Of a stretch of DNA of 64,000 nucleotides, positions 56,421 to 64,000 are shown one piece after another. The first letter of the stretch is position 1. Each line of letters begins with the position of its first letter. Origin of the DNA: Listeria costaricensis (GTDB lineage Bacteria > Bacillota > Bacilli > Lactobacillales > Listeriaceae). The notes beneath the pieces are model-generated. The model ran no database searches. It worked only from the letters and a program-made list of their open reading frames with translations, and was not told the DNA's origin. The stretch is taken from positions 372,001 to 436,000 of the forward strand of contig NZ_FXUT01000001.1 of NCBI RefSeq assembly GCF_900183385.1, read 5' to 3'. The translations under genes and the position numbers were made by a program.

Positions 56421-57830
56421 TTATAAAATAAATTGGGTTAAATCTTTATTTTTCATGATTCCTTGCAGTTTTTCATTGACATATCCTTCCGTCACTGTCA
56501 CTGATTCCAAATTGATGTCCGGTGCCTCAAACAAAAGGTCCTCCAGCAATTTTTCAAGAATCGTATGCAGGCGTCTGGCCCCAATGTTGTCAGAATCCTG
56601 ATTGACTTGGAACGCAATTTGTGCCAACCGCTCGACCGCTTCCTTCGTGAAAATCAGTTCAATTCCTTCCGTTTGCAGAAGTGCTTTGTACTGTTTAATC
56701 AGCGCATTGTCCGGCTCTGTTAGAATCTTGATAAAATCTTCCTCAGAAAGCTTATCCAGTTCGATGCGAATTGGGAAACGGCCTTGAAGTTCAGGAATCA
56801 AGTCTGACGGTTTGGAAATATGAAAGGCGCCCGCTGCAATGAATAAAATATACTCTGTACTAACCGAGCCATATTTTGTTGCGACCTGTGAGCCCTCAAC
56901 AATTGGCAGAATGTCACGCTGCACGCCTTCACGTGATACCTGCGCATTCCCGCCACCTTCCTTACTGGCAATTTTATCGATTTCATCAATAAAAATGATC
57001 CCCGTCTGTTCAGCACGTCTGATTCCCTCTGAAGCCACTTCGTCATTATCAATCAATTTCGACGCTTCATCTTCAAAGAGAATTTTTTTCGCTTCTCGAA
57101 CGGTTACTTTACGCTTTTTCTTACGGGCAGGAAATAGATTGCTAAAAGCATCTTGCATGCCAGCCATTTGATCCATCCCGCTTCCACGCATTAAATCAAA
57201 CATTTGATTCTGCTGCTCCGTGACTTCGACGGTGACCATTTCCTGATCTAGCTCGCCGTTTTGCAACTGCCATTCGATTTTGCCGCGCTTCGTTTGCAGT
57301 TCCTGATCAGCCGGCTCTTCTTCTTCCTGTTGTGCGTTATTCCCACCGCTAAATAGCGCTTCAAATGGGTTTTGACTGGTTTGTTGTTTCTTCTTCTGAC
57401 TTGGAGCAAGCAACTTTACAAGCCGTTTTTCTGCGTTTTTCTCCGCTTTGACACGTACAAGCTGCATTTTTTCTTCTTTGACAAGTCTGACAGAAACTTC
57501 CACTAAGTCACGCACCATTGATTCGACATCACGGCCGACATAGCCCACTTCCGTAAATTTAGTTGCTTCGACTTTAGTAAATGGTGCTTTGACGATTTTG
57601 GCGATTCTTCTTGCAATCTCCGTTTTCCCGACACCCGTAGGTCCAATCATCAAGATGTTTTTCGGAATAACTTCGTCTCGAATCGTTTCATCCATCAAAG
57701 TCCGGCGGTAACGATTGCGTAATGCCACAGCAACAGACTTCTTCGCGCCGGTTTGACCTACGATGTACTGATCAAGTCTTTCAACAATCTGTCTTGGTGT
57801 TAAATTCATCGTTCCGGATCCAGTACTCAA
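56421..57830 (-). CDS. hslU: ATP-dependent protease ATPase subunit HslU
   Basis: HslU (ClpY) unfolds substrates for the HslV peptidase. The 469-residue AAA+ protein has Walker A GPTGVGKT at about residues 63-70, the GYVGRD pore motif, Walker [13 protein letters not shown] and sensor motifs near [11 protein letters not shown] keep the TTG at 57830 as start because AAGGAGTG is 8 bases upstream; the in-frame ATG at codon 8 has no good ribosome site. Confidence 0.96.
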   Translation of the reverse strand: MSTGSGTMNLTPRQIVERLDQYIVGQTGAKKSVAVALRNRYRRTLMDETIRDEVIPKNILMIGPTGVGKTEIARRIAKIVKAPFTKVEATKFTEVGYVGRDVESMVRDLVEVSVRLVKEEKMQLVRVKAEKNAEKRLVKLLAPSQKKKQQTSQNPFEALFSGGNNAQQEEEEPADQELQTKRGKIEWQLQNGELDQEMVTVEVTEQQNQMFDLMRGSGMDQMAGMQDAFSNLFPARKKKRKVTVREAKKILFEDEASKLIDNDEVASEGIRRAEQTGIIFIDEIDKIASKEGGGNAQVSREGVQRDILPIVEGSQVATKYGSVSTEYILFIAAGAFHISKPSDLIPELQGRFPIRIELDKLSEEDFIKILTEPDNALIKQYKALLQTEGIELIFTKEAVERLAQIAFQVNQDSDNIGARRLHTILEKLLEDLLFEAPDINLESVTVTEGYVNEKLQGIMKNKDLTQFIL

Positions 57831-57844
57831 TTACAACACTCCTT

Positions 57845-58384
57845 TTAGAGTTCTTCCACTATGATGTGGTCATTTGTAAATACACAAATTTCTGATGCGA
57901 TCTCTAAAGCATGTCGAGCAATCTCTTTTGCTTCCATGTGGTCGCCATTATGCCGTTTAAGGGCACGTCCTGCCGCCAGCGCATAATTCCCGCCGGAACC
58001 AATCGCAAGAATGCCATCATCCGGCTCGATTACCTCACCAGTCCCCGACACTAGCAGAATGGTTTCACTATCCATAACAATCAACATGGCTTCAAGTTTT
58101 CTCAGCACATTATCACTACGCCACTGTTGGGCAAGTTCAACGGCCGCTCTTTCTAAATTCCCATTGTATTCATTCAATTTACCTTCAAATTTTTCAAAAA
58201 GGGTGAAAGCATCTGCTACAGAACCGGCAAATCCTGCAATGACCTTATCATGAAACAAACGTCTGACTTTCCGTGCCGTATGCTTCATAATGACCGATTC
58301 ACCAAGTGTGACCTGTCCATCGCCTGCCATTGCCGCTTTACCGTTATGTTGGACAGCAAAAATCGTTGTTGCATGCATTTCCAT
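57845..58384 (-). CDS. hslV: ATP-dependent protease peptidase subunit HslV
   Basis: HslV (ClpQ, CodW) is the proteasome-like threonine peptidase working with HslU. The 179-residue sequence has MEMHA before [21 protein letters not shown], so processing would expose the catalytic Thr. GIVGAGF-type glycine motifs ([11 protein letters not shown] and [13 protein letters not shown]) are present. It lies between xerC and hslU. Confidence 0.96.
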   Translation of the reverse strand: MEMHATTIFAVQHNGKAAMAGDGQVTLGESVIMKHTARKVRRLFHDKVIAGFAGSVADAFTLFEKFEGKLNEYNGNLERAAVELAQQWRSDNVLRKLEAMLIVMDSETILLVSGTGEVIEPDDGILAIGSGGNYALAAGRALKRHNGDHMEAKEIARHALEIASEICVFTNDHIIVEEL

Positions 58385-58408
58385 TTTATTCCCGCCTCCT
58401 ACTACTCA

Positions 58409-59314
58409 TTATGCTCGAGGGTGATGCTTCATGTAGGTCGCTTTTAGATGTTCTTTTGTGACATGCGTATAGATCTGTGTAGATGATAAGCTAGCATGCC
58501 CCAAAAGCTCCTGCACTGTCCGCATATCAGCCCCATTATTCAATAAATCTGTTGCAAATGTATGTCGCAGCATATGCGGATGAATTTTGCGTGTCAAAGC
58601 TGCTTCATCGATAATTTTTGTTAAACAATAGCGGATTCCTCTCGTCGTAAGCGGATCGCCATAATGATTTACAAGCAACACATCGTGCTCTTTGTGATGC
58701 GCTGCCATCAGCTTCTTGCGCCCCCCGCCCAAGTAAACTGTGATTGCATCTTCCAAAAATGCACCATAAGGAACATAGCGCTCTTTGTTCCCTTTTCCCC
58801 TGATTAAAATCGCTTGATAGGTTTTATCTATATCAGATAGAAGGACACCTGCACACTCTGAAACACGAATCCCCGTCCCATATAGCAATTCCAGCATGAC
58901 ACGATTCCGAAGTGTAAGCGCTTCATCATCCCGATAAACCACCTGAAACAAAGCTTCCATTTCTTCTGAGTAGAAAAATTTCGGAAGCCTTAGCTGATTT
59001 TTCGCATGTGAAACGGAAGTAAAAGGATTCGTTGAAACGAGATTTTCACGCAGCATAAACGTATAAAAGCTTCTGAGACTCGACAATTTCCGAGCAACAG
59101 ATGTTCGTGCATACTTTTCCTTTTTCAGCTCAGTCAGGTATAAACGCACATCCATAAAGGTGACAGCCCGAAAGCCGGCGATTGCCTGTTGATTTAAAAA
59201 AGTTTGAAAATCCAGAATATCTTGTTTATAAGCGAGTGCAGTATTTGCAGAATAATTACGTTCATTAATCAAATAATCCATAAACGCTTGCTCTGCTCTT
59301 TTATCTTCTTCCAA
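58409..59314 (-). CDS. xerC: Tyrosine recombinase XerC (CodV)
   Basis: XerC with XerD resolves chromosome dimers at dif near the terminus. The 301-residue protein has the SAM-like N-domain and the catalytic residues in [15 protein letters not shown], the [19 protein letters not shown] box with His/Arg/His and [18 protein letters not shown] with the nucleophilic Tyr. The start is the TTG at 59314, because GAGAGGTG precedes it; the frame upstream lacks a ribosome site. Its place ahead of hslVU-codY matches B. subtilis codV. Confidence 0.95.
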   Translation of the reverse strand: MEEDKRAEQAFMDYLINERNYSANTALAYKQDILDFQTFLNQQAIAGFRAVTFMDVRLYLTELKKEKYARTSVARKLSSLRSFYTFMLRENLVSTNPFTSVSHAKNQLRLPKFFYSEEMEALFQVVYRDDEALTLRNRVMLELLYGTGIRVSECAGVLLSDIDKTYQAILIRGKGNKERYVPYGAFLEDAITVYLGGGRKKLMAAHHKEHDVLLVNHYGDPLTTRGIRYCLTKIIDEAALTRKIHPHMLRHTFATDLLNNGADMRTVQELLGHASLSSTQIYTHVTKEHLKATYMKHHPRA

Positions 59315-59429
59315 GATTACACACCTCTCAAACATTATCATGGTACCACAATTAATCCCGAGTTGCAAACAATTTACGCATTTTTCGCAACATTTCCAAT
59401 TAATCTTGAAAGTCGTTCAATTCACTATA

Positions 59430-59456
59430 TTTAAAGAAAATCAGGCTTTCTTTAAA
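59430..59456. other. AT-rich perfect hairpin upstream of xerC-hslVU-codY
   Basis: TTTAAAGAAA and TTTCTTTAAA form a 10-bp perfect inverted repeat with a 7-base loop, about 115 bases before xerC. No T-run follows on the minus strand, so it is not an obvious terminator; it may be an operator or leader structure. Confidence 0.4.
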
Positions 59457-59547
59457 TTAGTCTAGACCAATTGATAGAAAAATCACCAACTGTTCGCACT
59501 TTCACGAAGGTTTGCACCGCTCTGCACCATTTCAGTCAAATGTTAAA

Positions 59548-59573
59548 GAGGCTGAGTCGCAATGCTCAGCCTC
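59548..59573 (-). terminator. Terminator-like hairpin after trmFO
   Basis: GAGGCTGAG pairs perfectly with CTCAGCCTC; only TTT follows, so termination may be partial. Confidence 0.6.
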
Positions 59574-59589
59574 ACCTATTATAGTAGTT

Positions 59590-60894
59590 TTATACGTGTT
59601 CTGCAAGTATTTTTATAACATTTAATGCTCTTTCAGCTAATTTCTCATTTCTTTCTTGTTTTGCACGAATTCTTTCAGGTAATTCGGGGAAAAGTCCGAA
59701 ATTAACATTCATCGGTTGAAAGTTTTTTGCTGCAGTACTTGTAATATAACGGGCCATGCTACCAATCGCGCTTTCTTCTGGGAAAACGACTGGCGTTTCA
59801 CCGTTTATATAACGAGCCGCATTGATTCCAGCAGCAAGCCCGCTAGCCGCAGATTCTACATACCCTTCCACACCTGTCATTTGTCCAGCAAAAAACAGTG
59901 CCGGATTTTCTTTCAATTGATAGGTCGATGACATGACTTTCGGTGAATTAATAAAGGTATTGCGATGCATCACGCCATAGCGAACAATCTCAGCATTTTC
60001 AAGTCCCGGTATCATTTGAAAAACACGTTTTTGCTCGCCCCATTTGAGATGCGTCTGAAAGCCGACCATATTAAATAGTGTGCCAGCAGCATCATCTTGA
60101 CGCAATTGCAAGACAGCATACGGTCGTTTGCCAGTTTTAGGATCTTCTAACCCCACCGGTTTAAGCGGACCAAATAACATCGTTTTAATGCCGCGCTTCG
60201 CCATGACTTCAATGGGCATGCATCCTTCAAAGAAGATCTCTTTTTCAAAGCTTTTTCGTTCCGCCGTCTCAGCTGTAATCAATGCCTCATAAAAAGCGGT
60301 AAATTCTTCCTCTGTCATGGGGCAATTCAGATAAGCCGCTTCTCCTTTGTCATAACGCGATTTCAAGTAAACCTTATCCATATTGATGCTGTCTTTTTCG
60401 ATAATTGGCGCTGCCGCATCATAGAAATAGAGATGCTCTTCACCCGTTAATTGGCGAATTTCTTCTGCTAAACTTTCACTTGTTAGGGGACCTGTGGCAA
60501 TGATTGTCGTCCCTTCAGGTATCTTTGTCACTTCTTCCGTATGTACAGTCACTAGTGGATGATTTTTGACTTGCTCCGTCACATATCCAGAGAATTCGTG
60601 TCGATCAACTGCAAGTGCTCCACCAGCAGGGACGGAGGCTCGATCTGCCGCCTGAATGATGAGCGAATCGAGTATCCGCATCTCTTCTTTGATGACGCCG
60701 ACTGCATTGGTTAGGCCATTCGCACGCAAGGAATTGGTACAAACTAGCTCTGCAAATTTATCGGTATGATGCGCAGGAGTTTGCTTTACTGGACGCATTT
60801 CATACAGATCAACTTGAATTCCCCGTTTAGCTAATTGCCAAGCAGCTTCTGAGCCTGCAAGTCCGGCACCTATTACATTGACTTTCTTTTCCAT
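59590..60894 (-). CDS. trmFO: Folate-dependent tRNA (uracil-54-C5)-methyltransferase
   Basis: TrmFO (Gid) makes ribothymidine at position 54 of tRNA with methylene-THF and FAD. The 434-residue protein has the FAD-binding [33 protein letters not shown] with its conserved Cys, and [27 protein letters not shown] set the start at the ATG at 60894, preceded by GGGGGAA; the longer frame reaches into topA. It follows topA, the usual topA-trmFO pair. Confidence 0.96.
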   Translation of the reverse strand: MEKKVNVIGAGLAGSEAAWQLAKRGIQVDLYEMRPVKQTPAHHTDKFAELVCTNSLRANGLTNAVGVIKEEMRILDSLIIQAADRASVPAGGALAVDRHEFSGYVTEQVKNHPLVTVHTEEVTKIPEGTTIIATGPLTSESLAEEIRQLTGEEHLYFYDAAAPIIEKDSINMDKVYLKSRYDKGEAAYLNCPMTEEEFTAFYEALITAETAERKSFEKEIFFEGCMPIEVMAKRGIKTMLFGPLKPVGLEDPKTGKRPYAVLQLRQDDAAGTLFNMVGFQTHLKWGEQKRVFQMIPGLENAEIVRYGVMHRNTFINSPKVMSSTYQLKENPALFFAGQMTGVEGYVESAASGLAAGINAARYINGETPVVFPEESAIGSMARYITSTAAKNFQPMNVNFGLFPELPERIRAKQERNEKLAERALNVIKILAEHV

Positions 60895-60920
60895 TTTCCA
60901 TTCCCCCAAATCTGATGAAA

Positions 60921-60948
60921 GGGACATTGGTCGGTTCCCCAATGTCCC
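60921..60948 (-). terminator. Hairpin between topA and trmFO
   Basis: GGGACATTGG pairs perfectly with CCAATGTCCC; TTTC follows on the minus strand. The weak T-run suggests partial termination within the topA-trmFO transcript. Confidence 0.5.
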
Positions 60949-60958
60949 CCGAATTCGT

Positions 60959-63037
60959 TTATTTTTGCGTTTCTTCCTTGTAATCACAACTTGTACACTG
61001 AATTTGAATACCTTTTTTAAGTTTTTTCTCCACCAGCGCATGTTTGCCGCATTTTGGACAAGGCCGCTCTACAGGTTTATCCCAAGAAACATAGTCGCAC
61101 TCAGGATAACGATCGCAACCATAGAATATCCGTTTTTTCTTGCTTTTTCTTTCAATCACATGACCTTTGCCACATTTTGGACAAGTCACCCCAATTTCTT
61201 TGACAATTGGTTTTGTGTTACGGCAGTCAGGGAAGCGGCTGCAAGCCAAAAACTTGCCATACTTGCCCATCTTGATAACCATTGGCGCCCCACAAAGATC
61301 ACAATCAATCCCAGCTGGTTCATCCTTGATCTCAATTTTTTCCATTTCCTCATCTGCCCGTTTGACATTCGGTTCAAACCCTTTATAGAATTCATCAATA
61401 ACCTGAATCCAGTCCATTTTCCCATGTTCGATCTCGTCCAGTTCCGATTCCATATTCGCTGTGAATTCTACGTTTAGAATTTCAGGGAAATATTCCTCGA
61501 TTAACTCGTTGACGATTTCTCCCAGCTCAGTAGGTTCAAAACGTTTGTTATTCAGCGATACATAGTTTCGCCGCTGAATGGTATCAAGTGTCGGCGCATA
61601 AGTGGATGGTCGTCCTACACCGATTTCTTCGAGCGTTTTAACCAGTCTGGCTTCCGTATAGCGTGGTGGCGGCTGCGTAAAATGTTGACGCTGTTCAAGC
61701 GATTCCGATTTAACCTTGTCGCCTTTTTCCAGCTCTGGTAAAATATTTTCTTTTTCTTCTTTATTATCATCGCTGCTTTCAACGTAGACTTTCATAAAAC
61801 CAGCAAATTTGATTTTCGATCCATTCGCCCGGAAAATTACCCCATTATTGTTCAAATCCACACGCATCGTGTCAAGAACAGCCGGCGTCATTTGACTTGC
61901 AATAAATCGTTCCCAAATCAGTTTGTAAAGTCGCAACTGATCACGACTCAAATATTCTTTCATTTCTTGTGGGCTGCGCATCACGCTTGTCGGACGAATC
62001 GCTTCATGGGCATCTTGTGCACCCTTTTGATTCTTATCCGTTCTTTTTTTAGTACGCGCAAACTCACTACCATATTGGTCAACAATGTATTGATGCGCTT
62101 CTTGCGTGGCGGTATCTGAAATCCGCGTTGAATCTGTACGCATATAGGTAATCAAACCAACCGTACCCTGTCTACCTAGTGTTATCCCTTCATAAAGCTG
62201 TTGAGCCAGCATCATGGTTTTTCTTGTACGGAAGTTAAGTTTCCGCGCGGCTTCTTGTTGTAAGCTGGAAGTTGTAAAAGGAGCAGCCGGATTACGGAGA
62301 CGTTCTTTCTTCGTCACGTTTATGACTTCATAATCCTTCCCTTTTAAACGAGCCATGACTTGTTGAACATCTTCTACAGTGGATAATTTTTGCTTCTTGC
62401 CATCATATCCATAAAAAGCAGCCTGAAAAGCTTTCCGTCCTTTTTTAAAGTTTCCATCAATCGTCCAATATTCTTCTGGTTTGAAGGCTTTGATCTCTCT
62501 TTCACGATCAATAATCAGACGAAGTGCAACCGATTGAACACGACCAGCACTCAAGCCCTTTTTAACCTTTTTCCACAAGATTGGACTGATGTTATAGCCG
62601 ACAAGACGGTCTAAAACACGCCGAGCCTGCTGTGCATCAACGAGATCCATATCAATTTTCCGCGGTGACTTAAATGATTCTTTAACGGCATCTTTCGTAA
62701 TCTCATTAAAGACAACGCGCAAATCATCTGTTTGGTCAAGATCCAAGCTGTGCGCCAAGTGCCAAGCAATCGCTTCCCCTTCACGATCCGGGTCAGCTGC
62801 GAGATAAACTTTTTTAGCTTTTTTGGCCGCTTGTTTCAATTCTTTTAAAACAGGGCCTTTCCCACGAATTGTAATATATTTTGGATCATAATTATGTTCA
62901 AAATCAATACCCATCTGGCTTTTCGGCAAGTCCCGTACATGCCCCATCGAAGCCTTAACTTTATATTTTTTTCCTAGATATTTTTCAATTGTTTTTGCTT
63001 TTGCAGGTGATTCCACAATAACTAAATAGTCTGCCAT
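60959..63037 (-). CDS. topA: DNA topoisomerase I
   Basis: TopA relaxes negative supercoils as a type IA enzyme. The 692-residue protein opens with the TOPRIM sequence [19 protein letters not shown], has [16 protein letters not shown], and the catalytic Tyr in [12 protein letters not shown] near residue 299. Three C-terminal four-cysteine zinc ribbons are visible (CDLCG...CSRFPDC, CPKCG...CDRYPEC and CPKCG...CTSC). It lies downstream of dprA with about 250 bases between, in which I see no further gene. Confidence 0.97.
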   Translation of the reverse strand: MADYLVIVESPAKAKTIEKYLGKKYKVKASMGHVRDLPKSQMGIDFEHNYDPKYITIRGKGPVLKELKQAAKKAKKVYLAADPDREGEAIAWHLAHSLDLDQTDDLRVVFNEITKDAVKESFKSPRKIDMDLVDAQQARRVLDRLVGYNISPILWKKVKKGLSAGRVQSVALRLIIDREREIKAFKPEEYWTIDGNFKKGRKAFQAAFYGYDGKKQKLSTVEDVQQVMARLKGKDYEVINVTKKERLRNPAAPFTTSSLQQEAARKLNFRTRKTMMLAQQLYEGITLGRQGTVGLITYMRTDSTRISDTATQEAHQYIVDQYGSEFARTKKRTDKNQKGAQDAHEAIRPTSVMRSPQEMKEYLSRDQLRLYKLIWERFIASQMTPAVLDTMRVDLNNNGVIFRANGSKIKFAGFMKVYVESSDDNKEEKENILPELEKGDKVKSESLEQRQHFTQPPPRYTEARLVKTLEEIGVGRPSTYAPTLDTIQRRNYVSLNNKRFEPTELGEIVNELIEEYFPEILNVEFTANMESELDEIEHGKMDWIQVIDEFYKGFEPNVKRADEEMEKIEIKDEPAGIDCDLCGAPMVIKMGKYGKFLACSRFPDCRNTKPIVKEIGVTCPKCGKGHVIERKSKKKRIFYGCDRYPECDYVSWDKPVERPCPKCGKHALVEKKLKKGIQIQCTSCDYKEETQK

Positions 63038-63288
63038 TCAAAATTTCCTCCCTAATATGGGTCAACTAAACGGGCTAAATAGAACGTGCTACTTTCTGCC
63101 TCGTTTTCTCATTTCGCATTAGTAGTAATTCAGTAGTAAATAATAGCCTTTAAAAAAAGGTTTGTCAATCCTGAATATCAAAATTATACGAAATCAATGT
63201 TGAGAGTGAAATAGATTCTTTAGCAAACTTATCTTAAAAAATGAGGAATTGCAAGAAAAACCCCTTACACAAAAACAAAAAACATCAC

Positions 63289-64000
63289 TCAACCAATTTC
63301 TTCTATTATATGTTCACTATTAAAAATCAGTTTCGCCCCTTCTTGAATCAACCTATGACAGCCTCTTCCTTCTTGATCAAAAATTCGTCCTGGAACGGCA
63401 AATACTTCTCGATTTTGTTCAAGTGCACAATAAGCCGTAATTAAAGAACCACTTCGTTCACGCGCCGCTACAACTACCGTCCCTTTTGAAATACCACTGA
63501 TCAACCGGTTTCGATCTGGAAAGTGCCATTTCCTTGGACGAGTGTGGAAAGTATACTCGCTTAAAACCAATCCTTTTTCCGCAATTTCTTGAAAAAGCGC
63601 GCGATTCTCTGTTGGATAGATGTGTCCAAACCCCGCTCCCAAAATAGCAATTGTTGTTAGCCCCGCTTGACTCGCAGCTTGATGAGCACATGTATCAACG
63701 CCTTTTGCCAAGCCACTGACAATCGCCCAATTAGTTTGACGAAGACCGCGAATTAAAAAATGTGTCGCTTCCCGTCCGTAATTATTTGCAAATCTCGGTC
63801 CCACAAAACTGATTGCTTTTTTCAATAGTGCAGATCGGTCTCCGCGATAAAATAATAGTGGTGGTGCATACGGAATTTCTTTCAGCAGGGCCGGATAGTC
63901 ATCATCCAAATAAAAAATAAATGCCTGATCCTCATCAGCAGGCTCACTAAATAAATTATCAGTAGCTTGCAGAAAACGTCCTTTAAAAGCATTTTCTGTA
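63289..64000 (-). CDS. dprA: DNA-processing protein DprA, 5' end cut by window
   Basis: DprA loads RecA on incoming single-stranded DNA during transformation. About 237 codons are visible; the frame is open to the window edge (FKGRFLQATDNLF and onward), so the true start lies beyond 64000. The Rossmann fold shows ISFVGPRFANNYGREA, where most members have a GSR-type motif, and AIVSGLAKGVDTCAHQAA, GAGFGHIYP and FPDRNRLISGIS. It ends without the winged-helix C-terminal domain found in some homologues, as in other Gram-positive DprA. Confidence 0.93.
   Translation of the reverse strand, partial: TENAFKGRFLQATDNLFSEPADEDQAFIFYLDDDYPALLKEIPYAPPLLFYRGDRSALLKKAISFVGPRFANNYGREATHFLIRGLRQTNWAIVSGLAKGVDTCAHQAASQAGLTTIAILGAGFGHIYPTENRALFQEIAEKGLVLSEYTFHTRPRKWHFPDRNRLISGISKGTVVVAARERSGSLITAYCALEQNREVFAVPGRIFDQEGRGCHRLIQEGAKLIFNSEHIIEEIG

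Overview
The window reads as a low-to-middle GC Firmicute chromosome from the family Listeriaceae, most likely a Listeria species outside the L. monocytogenes group. The evidence is gene order: trpEGDCFBA beside a bifunctional adhE, lexA-yneA-ynzC-tkt-yneF, glnRA, ynbB-hfq-miaA, glpD-oatA-luxS-parCE, and the dprA-topA-trmFO-xerC-hslVU-codY block. No rRNA, tRNA, CRISPR array, insertion sequence or prophage was seen. Several genes start with TTG, each chosen because a Shine-Dalgarno sequence sits correctly in front of it. Species assignment is not possible from sequence reading alone.

Region by region. Positions 1-8,280 hold a truncated MurJ/YtgP-type flippase, a small membrane protein and the complete seven-gene tryptophan operon on the minus strand, controlled by two T-box elements in tandem that both carry a UGG specifier. 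Positions 8,280-14,460 hold adhE under a Rex-type operator, a two-gene ABC transporter and tag, which has its own SOS promoter. Positions 14,460-27,800 hold aconitase with CcpC and CodY-like sites, a lytic transglycosylase, a small stress-type protein, a SWIM/SNF2 helicase, sbcCD, plsC, a lipoprotein and a CcdC-like protein. Positions 27,880-31,750 hold a heterodimeric ABC exporter preceded by what looks like a leader-peptide attenuator. Positions 31,930-38,920 hold yneF, tkt, ynzC, an MscL with a zinc ribbon, yneA, lexA, a GNAT acetyltransferase and glnRA. Positions 39,000-50,770 hold ynbB, hfq, miaA, glpD, oatA, luxS, parC and parE. Positions 50,770-51,370 are a gene-free, GC-rich, decaying tandem-repeat patch. 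Positions 51,370-64,000 hold a CoA-binding protein, an NCS2 permease, plsY, a mutarotase-like gene, yneQ, yneP, codY, hslU, hslV, xerC, trmFO, topA and a truncated dprA.

The genes are ordinary core metabolism and DNA maintenance; the interest lies mostly in regulation. Two SOS promoters (tag, yneA) share one design: a LexA box filling the 17-bp spacer between consensus -35 and -10 hexamers. The best candidate for something undescribed is the 5' leader of the ABC exporter (31,466-31,743). It has a consensus-like promoter, a short ORF with a strong Shine-Dalgarno sequence, a 10-nt segment inside that ORF exactly complementary to the left arm of a downstream intrinsic terminator, and then the exporter genes. 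Compared with the remembered L. monocytogenes EGD-e order, the window joins two blocks that are about 350 kb apart there, with the junction next to this leader.
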